From CAUPWF01 sp964367905 (GTDB lineage Bacteria > Bacillota > Clostridia > Lachnospirales > Lachnospiraceae), in the NCBI GenBank assembly GCA_964367905.1, contig CAYIZP010000019.1, forward strand, positions 1 to 50,228: 50,228 bases of DNA, written 5' to 3'. Shown here one piece after another: positions 24,764-33,123 of this stretch. Each line of letters begins with the position of its first letter. Within the stretch, counting starts at the first letter, position 1. Both the position numbers and the translations under genes were made by a program. The notes beneath the pieces are model-generated. The model worked only from the letters and a program-made list of their open reading frames with translations, ran no database searches and was not told the DNA's origin.

Positions 24764-25634
24764 TTGTATTTTTGCGATAGGAGAGAGGGGAACAACCAAA
24801 CTCTTTCTTGAATAAACGATTGAAATACGAGAGGTTGTTGAACCCGACTTCCGTAGCGATGGCAAGGACAGAAAGATCCTCTGAGCTTAGAAGTCTAGCA
24901 GCGATGGTGAGTCGGTAATTATTTAGGTATTCCGTAAATGTCACCTGCATATGCTGTTTGAAAAACTTCATAAAGTGTGAGGTAGAGAACCCAATCTGCT
25001 GGGCAAGCATTTCAGAGGAAAGTGGCTCTCTATAATGTTCGGCTACAAAGGTGATGATTTCTTTGAGCTTTGGAATGGACTTGTTCGGTGTGGTCCGTAT
25101 CGTATCTTGTTGACAAGAAAATAATATATAAAAGAAATCAAATAGCCTGCTCTTGAGCGCTAGCTCATAATAGGCAGGCGTCAGAGAACAGAGGCTATCG
25201 ATGGCATTGATACATGCCATGAGAGCAAAATGATAGTTGCACTCAGAGCGATAGAGCCAGTTTAATTCAAAGCGCAGCTTCAGATAAGGATCAAAATAAT
25301 CTTTGGTTCGCGAATCAGAAGATTTGGAATAGAGTAATTCCTTGCGAAAAATAATATTCTCGTATTCCATGGTTTCATCTTCGTATTGGGCAATGGAATG
25401 GATTTGACCAGGGCGTATAAAGATAATATCGTCAGCATGGACGATCTCTGATTTCATATCTACAGAGATGATGCCCCGCCCATTTTTGATTACGATGATT
25501 TCAATATCATCGTGCCAATGAGAAGAAACCTGATTAAAATCAAGTGGAATCGTACAGATATAAGTATTGTAAGGGAACTCCAAATCGGAGTGTGGTTTGG
25601 TTTCGTGTAATTGTTGATATTCATTTTGTAACAT
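24750..25634 (-). CDS. AraC-family regulator with N-terminal cupin domain
   Basis: The 294-residue regulator has an N-terminal cupin-like sensing domain (about 30-130, with HWHDDIEIIVIKNGRG and IIFIRPGQIHSI) and a C-terminal AraC double helix-turn-helix (SSEMLAQQIGFSTSHFMKFFKQ; LAIATEVGFNNLSYFNRLFKKEFG). Such proteins usually activate sugar genes. It is divergent from the phosphorylase gene, with 126 bp between the starts, and lies wholly within the maltodextrin region. Control of glgP and the genes after it is likely but unproven. It runs convergently into the LacI gene with a 14-bp overlap and no terminator between them. Confidence 0.9.
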   Translation of the reverse strand: MLQNEYQQLHETKPHSDLEFPYNTYICTIPLDFNQVSSHWHDDIEIIVIKNGRGIISVDMKSEIVHADDIIFIRPGQIHSIAQYEDETMEYENIIFRKELLYSKSSDSRTKDYFDPYLKLRFELNWLYRSECNYHFALMACINAIDSLCSLTPAYYELALKSRLFDFFYILFSCQQDTIRTTPNKSIPKLKEIITFVAEHYREPLSSEMLAQQIGFSTSHFMKFFKQHMQVTFTEYLNNYRLTIAARLLSSEDLSVLAIATEVGFNNLSYFNRLFKKEFGCSPLSYRKNTTSVS

Positions 25635-25681
25635 AATAGGTTCTCCATAAAATAATGTTTATGATAGTATTGTATTACTTT

Positions 25682-25710
25682 TTGACGGTATAATGCAAGA
25701 AGTTTTTAAT
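25682..25710 (+). promoter_or_regulatory. Possible glgP promoter
   Basis: TTGACG (25682-25687) and TTTAAT (25705-25710) are spaced by 17 nt, placing the start about 45 nt before glgP. A TATAAT at 25689-25694 lies in the same stretch but has no suitable -35 box at 16-18 nt. No GGAAACGTTACC operator is present here, unlike at malQ and malE. Confidence 0.45.
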
Positions 25711-25760
25711 AAAAAGAGCTATACTACAAAAAACAATGAATTTAACGAAGGAGGTAAAGA

Positions 25761-28025
25761 ATGAAATTTTCAGAACAAGTAGTAGACACATTAGGAAAAG
25801 GGGTTGCAGAGGCGACGGACAGTGAGCTTTATTACGCGATTCTAGAAGCAGCGAAGATCTGTGCGAAAGAGAAGGGGACGAATCAGTCAAGTGTAGGCAA
25901 AAAAGTGTATTATATATCTGCAGAATTTTTGATTGGCAAGTTGCTATCGAACAATTTAATCAACCTAGGTGTATATGACGAGGTAAGAGAATTATTAGCA
26001 GCGAATGGAAAAAACATCTGTGAAATCGAAGAGATTGAGCCAGAACCATCTCTAGGAAATGGTGGACTTGGGAGACTAGCGGCATGTTTCCTCGACTCCA
26101 TTGCGACTTTAGGATACGAAGGGGATGGAATCGGATTAAACTATCATATGGGTCTGTTCAAGCAAGTGTTTGAGAAGAATAAGCAGATGGAAACGCCAAA
26201 CCCATGGATTGAAAATACGAGTTGGTTGAATGAGACTGGAGAGAGTTTTGAAGTACCATTTAAGGATTTTGTGCTCAAATCAAAATTATATGATATCGAT
26301 GTGATTGGTTATGAAAGTGGTGTAAACAAATTACATTTATTTGATGTTGATACAGTGAACGAAGCCATCATAAAGAAAGGCATTAGTTTCGATAAGACTA
26401 ACATCGAAGAAAACCTGACATTGTTCTTATATCCAGATGACAGTGATAAGAAGGGTGAATTGCTTCGAATTTACCAACAATACTTTATGGTAAGCAATGG
26501 AGCACAGCTCATCTTGAAGGAGTGTGAGCAGAAGGGGTATCCGATTACAGATTTGTACAAGCATGTGACGATTCAGATCAATGATACGCACCCATCGCTA
26601 GTGATTCCAGAGTTGATTCGTTTGTTGACAGAAAAGGGTGTGCCTACAGATGAAGCAATTGCGATTGTTTCAAAAACTTGTGCATACACCAACCATACGA
26701 TTCTAGCGGAAGCATTGGAGAAATGGCCACTTACTTATCTAGAGGAAGTAGTGCCACATCTCATTCCAATCATCAAGGATTTGGCAGACAGAGTTGCGAA
26801 AAACTATGAGGATGAAGATGTTCAGATTATCGATGAAACAGATCGCGTGCACATGGCAAGAATGGACATGCATTATGGATTTAGTGTGAATGGAGTTGCA
26901 GCTTTACACACAGAAATCTTGAAAAACGAAGAGTTGAAGGCTTTTTATGACATCTATCCAGAGAAGTTTAACAATAAAACCAATGGAATCACATTCAGAA
27001 GATGGTTATTACACTGTAATAAGGAACTGGTAAAATGGTTGGATGACAATGGTGTCGGTGGATTTAGAAAAGACGCGACAGAGTTAGAAAAACTAAGCGA
27101 GGTTATCGATGACGATGCAGTACTAGAAGCATTGTTAGAAGTGAAACAAGCAAATAAGACGGCACTCAAAGATTATTTGGAGAAGACGGCAGGAATCGAA
27201 GTGAACGATCAATCGATTTTCGATATTCAAATCAAGAGACTTCACGAGTATAAGAGGCAACAGATGAATGTGTTGTACATCATCTACAAATATTTGGAGA
27301 TTAAGAAGGGGAATAAGCCAAAGACACCAATTACAATGATTTTTGGAGCGAAGGCAGCGCCTGCTTATATTATTGCCAAAGATATCATTCATACGATTCT
27401 TTGTTTGCAAGAATTAATCAGCAATGACCCAGAGGTGGCGCCATACCTACAAGTGGTAATGGTTGAGAACTATAATGTTTCCTTTGCTGAGAAGTTGATT
27501 CCAGCTTGTGACGTGTCCGAGCAGATTTCATTAGCATCAAAAGAAGCCAGTGGAACAGGAAATATGAAGTTTATGCTCAATGGTGCGATTACTTTAGGAA
27601 CAGAAGATGGAGCAAACGTAGAGATTCACGAATTAGTAGGGGATGAGAATATCTATGTCTTTGGAAAAGAGAGTGAAGAAGTAATCGAGCACTACAGAAA
27701 ATCAGATTATGTGGCAGCGGATTATTATATCAATGACGAAGAAATTCGTACATGGATTGACTTCATCATTAGCCCTGAAATGCTGAAATTAGGGGATGTG
27801 AGAATGCTACTGGAGATTCACGCAGAGCTGATTCAAAAAGACTGGTTTATGACATTATTAGATGTCAAAGAGTATATAAAAACAAAAGATAGAGTGTTTG
27901 CAGATTATGAAGACAGAAAAGCATGGGCGAAGAAAATGGTAGTCAACATTAGTAAGGCAGGTTATTTCTCATCGGATCGAACAATCAAACAATACAATGA
28001 TGATATTTGGCATGTAGAGAAATAA
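25761..28025 (+). CDS. glgP: Glycogen/maltodextrin phosphorylase
   Basis: This GT35 enzyme cleaves alpha-1,4-glucans with phosphate to glucose 1-phosphate. The 754 residues carry EPEPSLGNGGLGRLAACFLDS near residue 100, the HTILAEALEKWP segment, and EASGTGNMKFMLNGA with the pyridoxal phosphate lysine near the C-terminal third, followed by LGTEDGANVEI. Length is normal for the shorter bacterial type. GGAGG (25750-25754) is a strong ribosome binding site. With MalQ it converts imported maltodextrin. A hairpin with a GCAA loop separates it from the GH13 gene. Confidence 0.96.
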   Translation: MKFSEQVVDTLGKGVAEATDSELYYAILEAAKICAKEKGTNQSSVGKKVYYISAEFLIGKLLSNNLINLGVYDEVRELLAANGKNICEIEEIEPEPSLGNGGLGRLAACFLDSIATLGYEGDGIGLNYHMGLFKQVFEKNKQMETPNPWIENTSWLNETGESFEVPFKDFVLKSKLYDIDVIGYESGVNKLHLFDVDTVNEAIIKKGISFDKTNIEENLTLFLYPDDSDKKGELLRIYQQYFMVSNGAQLILKECEQKGYPITDLYKHVTIQINDTHPSLVIPELIRLLTEKGVPTDEAIAIVSKTCAYTNHTILAEALEKWPLTYLEEVVPHLIPIIKDLADRVAKNYEDEDVQIIDETDRVHMARMDMHYGFSVNGVAALHTEILKNEELKAFYDIYPEKFNNKTNGITFRRWLLHCNKELVKWLDDNGVGGFRKDATELEKLSEVIDDDAVLEALLEVKQANKTALKDYLEKTAGIEVNDQSIFDIQIKRLHEYKRQQMNVLYIIYKYLEIKKGNKPKTPITMIFGAKAAPAYIIAKDIIHTILCLQELISNDPEVAPYLQVVMVENYNVSFAEKLIPACDVSEQISLASKEASGTGNMKFMLNGAITLGTEDGANVEIHELVGDENIYVFGKESEEVIEHYRKSDYVAADYYINDEEIRTWIDFIISPEMLKLGDVRMLLEIHAELIQKDWFMTLLDVKEYIKTKDRVFADYEDRKAWAKKMVVNISKAGYFSSDRTIKQYNDDIWHVEK

Positions 28026-28041
28026 TGGAAGAGTGAGAATT

Positions 28042-28071
28042 ATATAAGGAAGCCGCAAGGTTTCCTTATAT
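28042..28071 (+). terminator. GNRA-capped hairpin between glgP and the GH13 gene
   Basis: Thirteen base pairs (28042-28054 with 28059-28071, one G-T) close a GCAA tetraloop. The stem is stable but the following TTATG is not a clean T tract. It is more likely a partial terminator or a stabiliser of the glgP message than a full stop. Confidence 0.6.
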
Positions 28072-28099
28072 TTATGAGGAGAAAGGGCTGGGTATTAAG

Positions 28100-29767
28100 A
28101 TGAAAGATATGATGTGGTGGAGAGATAAGGTAGCATATCAGATTTATCCAAAAAGTTTTATGGACTCAAACGGAGATGGGATTGGTGACTTGAGGGGAAT
28201 TATTCAAAAGCTGGATTACATCAAGGATCTGGGCGTGGATATTATATGGATTTCACCGATTTATGAGTCGCCGATGTTGGATCAAGGATATGATATCTCG
28301 AATTATTGCAAGATAAACCCGATGTTTGGAACCATGGAAGATATGGACGAATTATTGGTAGAAGCGAAGAAAAGAGACCTCTATATCTTGATGGACCTGG
28401 TGATTAATCATTGTTCGGATCAACACGAGTGGTTTCAAGAGGTGCTAAAAGACCCAGAAGGGGAGTACGCAGATTATTTTTATATAAGAGAAGCTGAGAA
28501 TGGGAAGTTGCCATGCAACTGGAGATCGTATTTTGGTGGTAGTGTATGGGAGCCGATTCCTGGTACGGATAAATACTACTTTCATTCCTTCCACAAGTCA
28601 CAACCAGATTTAAACTGGGAGAATCCAGTTGTGAGAAGAAAATTATATGATATGGTGAGTTGGTGGTTGGAGAAAGGTGTTGATGGATTTCGAATTGATG
28701 CGATTATTAATATCAAAAAGCAGTTGGAATTTAAAGACTATGAGGCAGACCGCGAGGACGGATTGAGTTCTCTCTCGAATATGTTGCAAGAAGCAGAGGG
28801 CATTGAAATATTCCTAAATGAACTCAAAGAAGAAACATTCAAAAAATATCAGGCATTCACCGTGGGTGAAGTGTTCAATGTTACTCAAGAAGAAAAAGCA
28901 AAATTCATCGGAGAAGACGGATGTTTCTCAACGATTTTTGATTTTAGCATTGAAGAAGCACGAACTGGGGACAATTGGCACGAATGTGTACAGCTGACAC
29001 CAGAGGAGATTAAAAAGTTAATATTCAAATCTCAAGGAGAAGTGCCAGAGGGCTGTGTTCTTGCAAATGTGATTGAGAATCATGACGAGCCGAGGGGAGC
29101 AAGTGCATTTTTTACAGATAAAAATCACTGTGATGAGAGAAAGACGATGTTAGCAACTGCATATATGCTACTGCCAGGGATTCCATTTGTCTATCAAGGG
29201 CAGGAACTCGGAATGACAAACACAGCATACGAATCCATAGATATTTATGATGATGTGGCAACGAAGGATCAATACCAAGTTGCTATTGATGCAGGGTATT
29301 CCCCAGAGGAGGCGCTATCAATTGTTGCTGAGAGGAGTAGAGACAATGGACGTACTCCAATGCACTGGAGTGCTAAGGCGCATGGTGGGTTCACAAATGG
29401 GACGCCGTGGCTAAAAGCAAATGCCAATTACCCTGAAATCAATGTAGAGATGCAAGTGAATGACCAGGGGTCTGTACTAGAGAATTATAAGGCAATTATT
29501 CAATTGCGAAAGAGCGAGCAATATATAAATACGTTTGTAAATGGATCATTTCTTCCGTATATGGAGCATATTTCTAATCTGCTTGCATATTATAGAATAG
29601 ATGGGGAAAATAAAATCCTAGTGCTTTGCAACTATCAAGAAGAAGAAACGATTGTTCCAGTTGAAACTGAGATGAAATCTGTGGTATATGCAAACTATGG
29701 AGAAGTACACTTCGAGGAAGAAAAACTGAGATTGGGAGGATATCAAGCAGTCGTATTGGCAATTTAA
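28100..29767 (+). CDS. GH13 alpha-glucosidase / oligo-1,6-glucosidase
   Basis: This 555-residue exo-acting enzyme is of the GH13 oligo-1,6-glucosidase group. The start WWRDKVAYQIYPKSFMDSNG and calcium-site DSNGDGIGDLRGII are standard. Region II is GVDGFRIDAII with the Asp nucleophile, region III FTVGEVFN with the Glu acid/base, and region IV VIENHDEPR. The Val-Gly-Glu-Val context and the neighbours favour alpha-glucosidase or oligo-1,6-glucosidase. Trehalose-6-phosphate hydrolase is a related alternative, less likely because no PTS gene is near. It has no signal peptide and would act in the cytoplasm on imported maltodextrin or isomaltose. Confidence 0.92.
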   Translation: MKDMMWWRDKVAYQIYPKSFMDSNGDGIGDLRGIIQKLDYIKDLGVDIIWISPIYESPMLDQGYDISNYCKINPMFGTMEDMDELLVEAKKRDLYILMDLVINHCSDQHEWFQEVLKDPEGEYADYFYIREAENGKLPCNWRSYFGGSVWEPIPGTDKYYFHSFHKSQPDLNWENPVVRRKLYDMVSWWLEKGVDGFRIDAIINIKKQLEFKDYEADREDGLSSLSNMLQEAEGIEIFLNELKEETFKKYQAFTVGEVFNVTQEEKAKFIGEDGCFSTIFDFSIEEARTGDNWHECVQLTPEEIKKLIFKSQGEVPEGCVLANVIENHDEPRGASAFFTDKNHCDERKTMLATAYMLLPGIPFVYQGQELGMTNTAYESIDIYDDVATKDQYQVAIDAGYSPEEALSIVAERSRDNGRTPMHWSAKAHGGFTNGTPWLKANANYPEINVEMQVNDQGSVLENYKAIIQLRKSEQYINTFVNGSFLPYMEHISNLLAYYRIDGENKILVLCNYQEEETIVPVETEMKSVVYANYGEVHFEEEKLRLGGYQAVVLAI

Positions 29768-29831
29768 TTGGATAATGTGCACAAAAACGAAGGTGTGAAT
29801 TAATGCATAACATACAAAAAAAATAAAAAGC

Positions 29832-29860
29832 TTGAAATAAGCCCCAAAACATGATAGCAT
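29832..29860 (+). promoter_or_regulatory. malE promoter
   Basis: TTGAAA (29832-29837) and TAGCAT (29855-29860) are spaced by 17 nt. The predicted start near 29867 lies about a dozen bases before the palindromic operator, the same arrangement as at malQ. Confidence 0.7.
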
Positions 29861-29878
29861 AAGTTTAAAGAAAATTGG

Positions 29879-29898
29879 AAACGTTACCGGTAACGTTT
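29879..29898. promoter_or_regulatory. Palindromic LacI-type operator at malE
   Basis: AAACGTTACC and GGTAACGTTT form a perfect 20-bp palindrome. The left half extends as TTGGAAACGTTACC, identical over 14 bp to the malQ operator. This strongly suggests both are bound by one regulator, most simply the LacI protein encoded at 23738. Confidence 0.85.
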
Positions 29899-29927
29899 TT
29901 CATCATTGAGTTTAAGGAGGAAGCAAA

Positions 29928-31247
29928 ATGAAAAGAAAATTATTAGCAGCAGTATTAGGAGCAACAATGTTAGCGTCAGTGTTAACAGGATGTGGTGGTG
30001 GAGAGGACAAGCCATCCGTATATTATTTGAACTTCAAACCAGAGGTAGCAGAAGTTTGGGAAGAGGTAGCAGAAGCTTATACAGAAGAGACTGGAGTAGA
30101 AGTTAAGGTTGTAACAGCAGCAGGTGGTAACTATGAATCTACATTGAAGTCAGAAATCGCAAAAACAGATGCACCGACATTATTCCAAATCAATGGACCA
30201 ATCGGATACCAAGCATGGAAAGATTATTGTGCAGACCTAACTGATACAGATTTCGCGAAGGCATTGACAGATGAGAACCTTGCAGTAAAAGGTGAAGATG
30301 GAAAAATCTACGGTGTTCCTTATGCGGTAGAGGGATATGGAATTATCTACAATGACGAGATTATGCAAAAGTATTTTGCAATGGATGGAGCAGTTGCAAC
30401 ATCGATCGAAGAAATCAATACATTTGATACATTAAAAGCAGTAGCAGAAGATATGCAAAGCAAGAAAGATGAGTTAGGAATCAATGGAGTATTCGCTTCA
30501 ACATCATTACTTCCAGGAGAAGAGTGGCGTTGGCAAACACACTTAGCAAACCTTCCAGTTGAAGCAGAGTATGCAGACGCAGGTGTTGCTGATAAGGCGG
30601 AATTAGAATTTACTTATGACCAAGAGTTCAAAAACATCTTTGACTTATACATCAATAACTCAACAACAGAGCCAGCACTTTTAGGTGCAAAAGGTGTAAA
30701 TGATTCTATGGCAGAATTTGCACTAGGTCAAGCAGCTATGGTACAAAATGGTAACTGGGCTTGGGGACAAATCGCTGAAGTAGAAGGAAACGTAGTAAAA
30801 GAAGAGAATGTTAAGTTCATGCCAATCTATGCAGGATTCGAAGGAGAAGAGAGCCAAGGATTATGTATTGGAACAGAGAACTTCTTCTCAATCAATAGCC
30901 AAGCATCAGAAGTAGACCAACAAGCATCGATCGATTTTGTAAACTGGTTAATCACTTCTGAGACAGGAAAGTCTTATATGACAAATGACCTAGGAAACAT
31001 TGCTCCATTCTCTACATTTGAAGCAGATGAGAGACCAACAGATCCATTGGCACAATCAATCTTAGAATTCTCTGAGAGTGATAAGGAAAACATTGCATGG
31101 ACATTTACAAGTTTCCCTAGCCAAACATTCAAAGATAATTTTGGAGCAGCTTTACTTCAATACGCTCAAGGAACTCAAGATTGGGATGGAGTAAAATCTA
31201 CAGTAGTAGAGCAATGGGCAGCTGAGAAAGCCTTAGTAGAAGAATAA
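29928..31247 (+). CDS. Maltodextrin-type ABC solute-binding lipoprotein
   Basis: The 439-residue lipoprotein has a signal peptide with lipobox LTGC (Cys22) followed by a short Gly-rich linker. The binder then shows YYLNFKPEVAEVWEEVAEAY, GKIYGVPYAVEGYGIIYN and FALGQAAMVQNGNWAWGQI, all typical of family-1 sugar binders. It should capture maltodextrins outside the cell for the MalF/MalG-like permeases. AAGGAGG (29914-29920) is the ribosome binding site. Its own promoter and operator precede it and a hairpin follows it. The maltodextrin assignment comes from the neighbours, since the fold alone does not fix the sugar. Confidence 0.9.
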   Translation: MKRKLLAAVLGATMLASVLTGCGGGEDKPSVYYLNFKPEVAEVWEEVAEAYTEETGVEVKVVTAAGGNYESTLKSEIAKTDAPTLFQINGPIGYQAWKDYCADLTDTDFAKALTDENLAVKGEDGKIYGVPYAVEGYGIIYNDEIMQKYFAMDGAVATSIEEINTFDTLKAVAEDMQSKKDELGINGVFASTSLLPGEEWRWQTHLANLPVEAEYADAGVADKAELEFTYDQEFKNIFDLYINNSTTEPALLGAKGVNDSMAEFALGQAAMVQNGNWAWGQIAEVEGNVVKEENVKFMPIYAGFEGEESQGLCIGTENFFSINSQASEVDQQASIDFVNWLITSETGKSYMTNDLGNIAPFSTFEADERPTDPLAQSILEFSESDKENIAWTFTSFPSQTFKDNFGAALLQYAQGTQDWDGVKSTVVEQWAAEKALVEE

Positions 31248-31274
31248 ATTTAAAACAAAGGTAGCTTAGGTTGG

Positions 31275-31306
31275 AAGAGGTAAGCGGCGGAAGTTGCTTA
31301 CCTTTT
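31275..31306 (+). terminator. Intercistronic hairpin after the malE-type gene
   Basis: AGGTAAGC (31278-31285) pairs perfectly with GCTTACCT (31296-31303), extended by one G-T and two A-T pairs, around a 10-nt loop. Only four T follow. It probably holds the 3' end of the binding-protein message rather than ending all transcription. Confidence 0.65.
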
Positions 31307-31324
31307 GAAATAGGAAGGAGAGGC

Positions 31325-31351
31325 ATGAAAAGTGCCGAAGGAATAGAATGA
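31325..31351 (+). CDS. Eight-codon leader ORF overlapping the malF-type start
   Basis: ATG at 31325 follows a strong AAGGAGAGG and opens the peptide MKSAEGIE. Its TGA stop overlaps the permease ATG as ATGA. The permease itself has only GAAGGA inside this leader as binding site. The arrangement suggests translational coupling, but the peptide may have no function and I see no attenuator structure tied to it. Confidence 0.35.
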   Translation: MKSAEGIE

Positions 31352-32190
31352 ATCATAATCTAAAAAAATATTTTCCGATATTCGTCTTGCCTGCATTGTG
31401 CGCATTTCTCATAGCGTTTGTAATCCCGTTTTTCATGGGACTATACTTAGCATTTTGTGAGTTTACTACGGTGTCGAATGCGACATGGGTAGGTGTAGAG
31501 AACTTTATGAAGGCATTTACAGACGAAGGATTTATCAATGCACTTGGATTTACAGTACAGTTTTCAGTAGTAGCAATTGCTTCTATTAACATATTTGGAT
31601 TTGTACTAGCACTATTACTTACGAGAGGATTAAAAGGGACGAATGTATTTCGAACAATCTTCTTTATGCCGAACTTAATCGGTGGAATTATCTTAGGTTA
31701 CATCTGGCAGTCTATGATTAATGGTATTCTAGCGACTCAAGGAGTTACAATGCTTATGGATTCTCAGTATGGTTTCTGGGGATTGGTCATCCTGATGAAC
31801 TGGCAATTTATCGGTTACATCATGATTATCTATGTGGCAGGTTTACAGAATATTCCAACAGAACTTATGGAAGCGTCTAAGATTGATGGTGCAACAAACC
31901 TGCAAGCATTATTAAAAGTAAAACTACCAATGGTAATGCCTTCGATTACGATTTGTCTATTCCTAACCATTACGAATACATTCAAGATGTTTGACCAAAA
32001 CTTGGCATTAACAGCAGGTGGTCCAAACAATGAAACTACGATGTTAGCCCTAGATATCTATAACACATTCTACGGAAGAACAGGATTTGAAGGTGTAGGA
32101 CAGGCGAAGTCGGTAATCTTCTTTGTTATCGTTGCTGTATTTGGTATCACACAGGTAGTTATTTCTAGACGTAAGGAGGTTGAGGGTTAA
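31348..32190 (+). CDS. ABC sugar permease, MalF type
   Basis: The 280-residue membrane subunit has six predicted helices beginning YFPIFVLPALCAFLIAFVIPFFM. The ATPase-binding loop is EASKIDGATNLQALLKVKLPMVMP and lies about two-thirds along the chain. It is short, lacking the extra N-terminal helices of enterobacterial MalF, as is usual in Firmicutes. It ends exactly where the MalG-type gene begins. The maltodextrin role follows from the surrounding genes and operator. Confidence 0.93.
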   Translation: MNHNLKKYFPIFVLPALCAFLIAFVIPFFMGLYLAFCEFTTVSNATWVGVENFMKAFTDEGFINALGFTVQFSVVAIASINIFGFVLALLLTRGLKGTNVFRTIFFMPNLIGGIILGYIWQSMINGILATQGVTMLMDSQYGFWGLVILMNWQFIGYIMIIYVAGLQNIPTELMEASKIDGATNLQALLKVKLPMVMPSITICLFLTITNTFKMFDQNLALTAGGPNNETTMLALDIYNTFYGRTGFEGVGQAKSVIFFVIVAVFGITQVVISRRKEVEG

Positions 32191-33030
32191 ATGAAAAAGA
32201 ATAAAGTATTTGATGGAGTAGTTTTTATTATTTTATTACTTTTGGTAGCAGTGTTTATCATTCCAATCTTCTTTATTGTAATGAACTCATTCAAAGGTCG
32301 TTTATACATCAGTGGAGAACCATTGGCGCTTCCGACAGGAGAGATGTTCGCAGGAGTGACAAACTTCGTTGAAGGGATTGAGAAGACAGGATTCTTTCAA
32401 GCGTTTGGCTACTCGACATTTATTACTGTATTTTCAGTATTGGCAATTATCTTCTTCACATCCATGGCGGCATGGTACATTACACGTGTGAAGAGTAAGT
32501 TTACAACAGGTTTATACTATGCATTTGTTTTTTCGATGATTGTACCATTCCAGATGATTATGTTTACTATGTCGAAACTAGCAGATACATTAAAGTTAAA
32601 TAATCCAGTGGGTATGGTTGTCCTATATCTAGGATTCGGTTCTGGACTGGCAGTATTTATGTTCTGTGGATTCATCAAGGGTGTTCCGATTGAAGTAGAA
32701 GAGGCAGCGGTAATTGATGGATGTACACCACTACAGACATTTTTCAAAATTGTATTTCCGATTTTGAAACCAATTTCAATCACTATTGCAATTTTAAATG
32801 CAATGTGGATCTGGAATGACTACCTATTACCATATCTAGTAATTGGTGTTTCGACAGATTACAAGACGATTCCAGTAGCGGTTCAATACTTGATGGGATC
32901 TTATGGAGCAGTAGATTATGGTTCGCTTATGGCATTGTTAGTGCTTGCGATTATACCAATTATCATCTTCTATCTATTCTGTCAAAAGTACATCATTCAG
33001 GGTGTTGTTGCGGGAGCAGTAAAAGGTTAA
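32191..33030 (+). CDS. ABC sugar permease, MalG type
   Basis: The 279-residue second membrane subunit starts directly after the MalF-type stop codon (TAA then ATG), using the AAGGAGGTTGAGGG site inside the previous gene. Six predicted helices and the loop EEAAVIDGCTPLQTFFKIVFP are present, with the C terminus YIIQGVVAGAVKG typical of MalG. No ATPase gene follows. A 22-bp terminator closes the unit, so a shared MsmX-like ATPase elsewhere must power it. Confidence 0.93.
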   Translation: MKKNKVFDGVVFIILLLLVAVFIIPIFFIVMNSFKGRLYISGEPLALPTGEMFAGVTNFVEGIEKTGFFQAFGYSTFITVFSVLAIIFFTSMAAWYITRVKSKFTTGLYYAFVFSMIVPFQMIMFTMSKLADTLKLNNPVGMVVLYLGFGSGLAVFMFCGFIKGVPIEVEEAAVIDGCTPLQTFFKIVFPILKPISITIAILNAMWIWNDYLLPYLVIGVSTDYKTIPVAVQYLMGSYGAVDYGSLMALLVLAIIPIIIFYLFCQKYIIQGVVAGAVKG

Positions 33031-33049
33031 GTTCATATTATGATATTAT

Positions 33050-33108
33050 AGCTAAAGAAAATAGGTCTTAGAGTGAAAATTCTAAGACCTATTTTCTTTA
33101 GCTTTTTA
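33050..33108 (+). terminator. Strong intrinsic terminator of the maltodextrin operon
   Basis: A perfect 22-bp stem joins 33050-33071 and 33082-33103, with a 10-nt loop and a TTTTT tail. It ends the malEFG unit. The convergent PocR-type gene ends at 33124, so it may also limit read-through from that side, although its opposite-strand tail is not T-rich. Confidence 0.9.
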
Positions 33109-33123
33109 TGTAATATAGAAATA

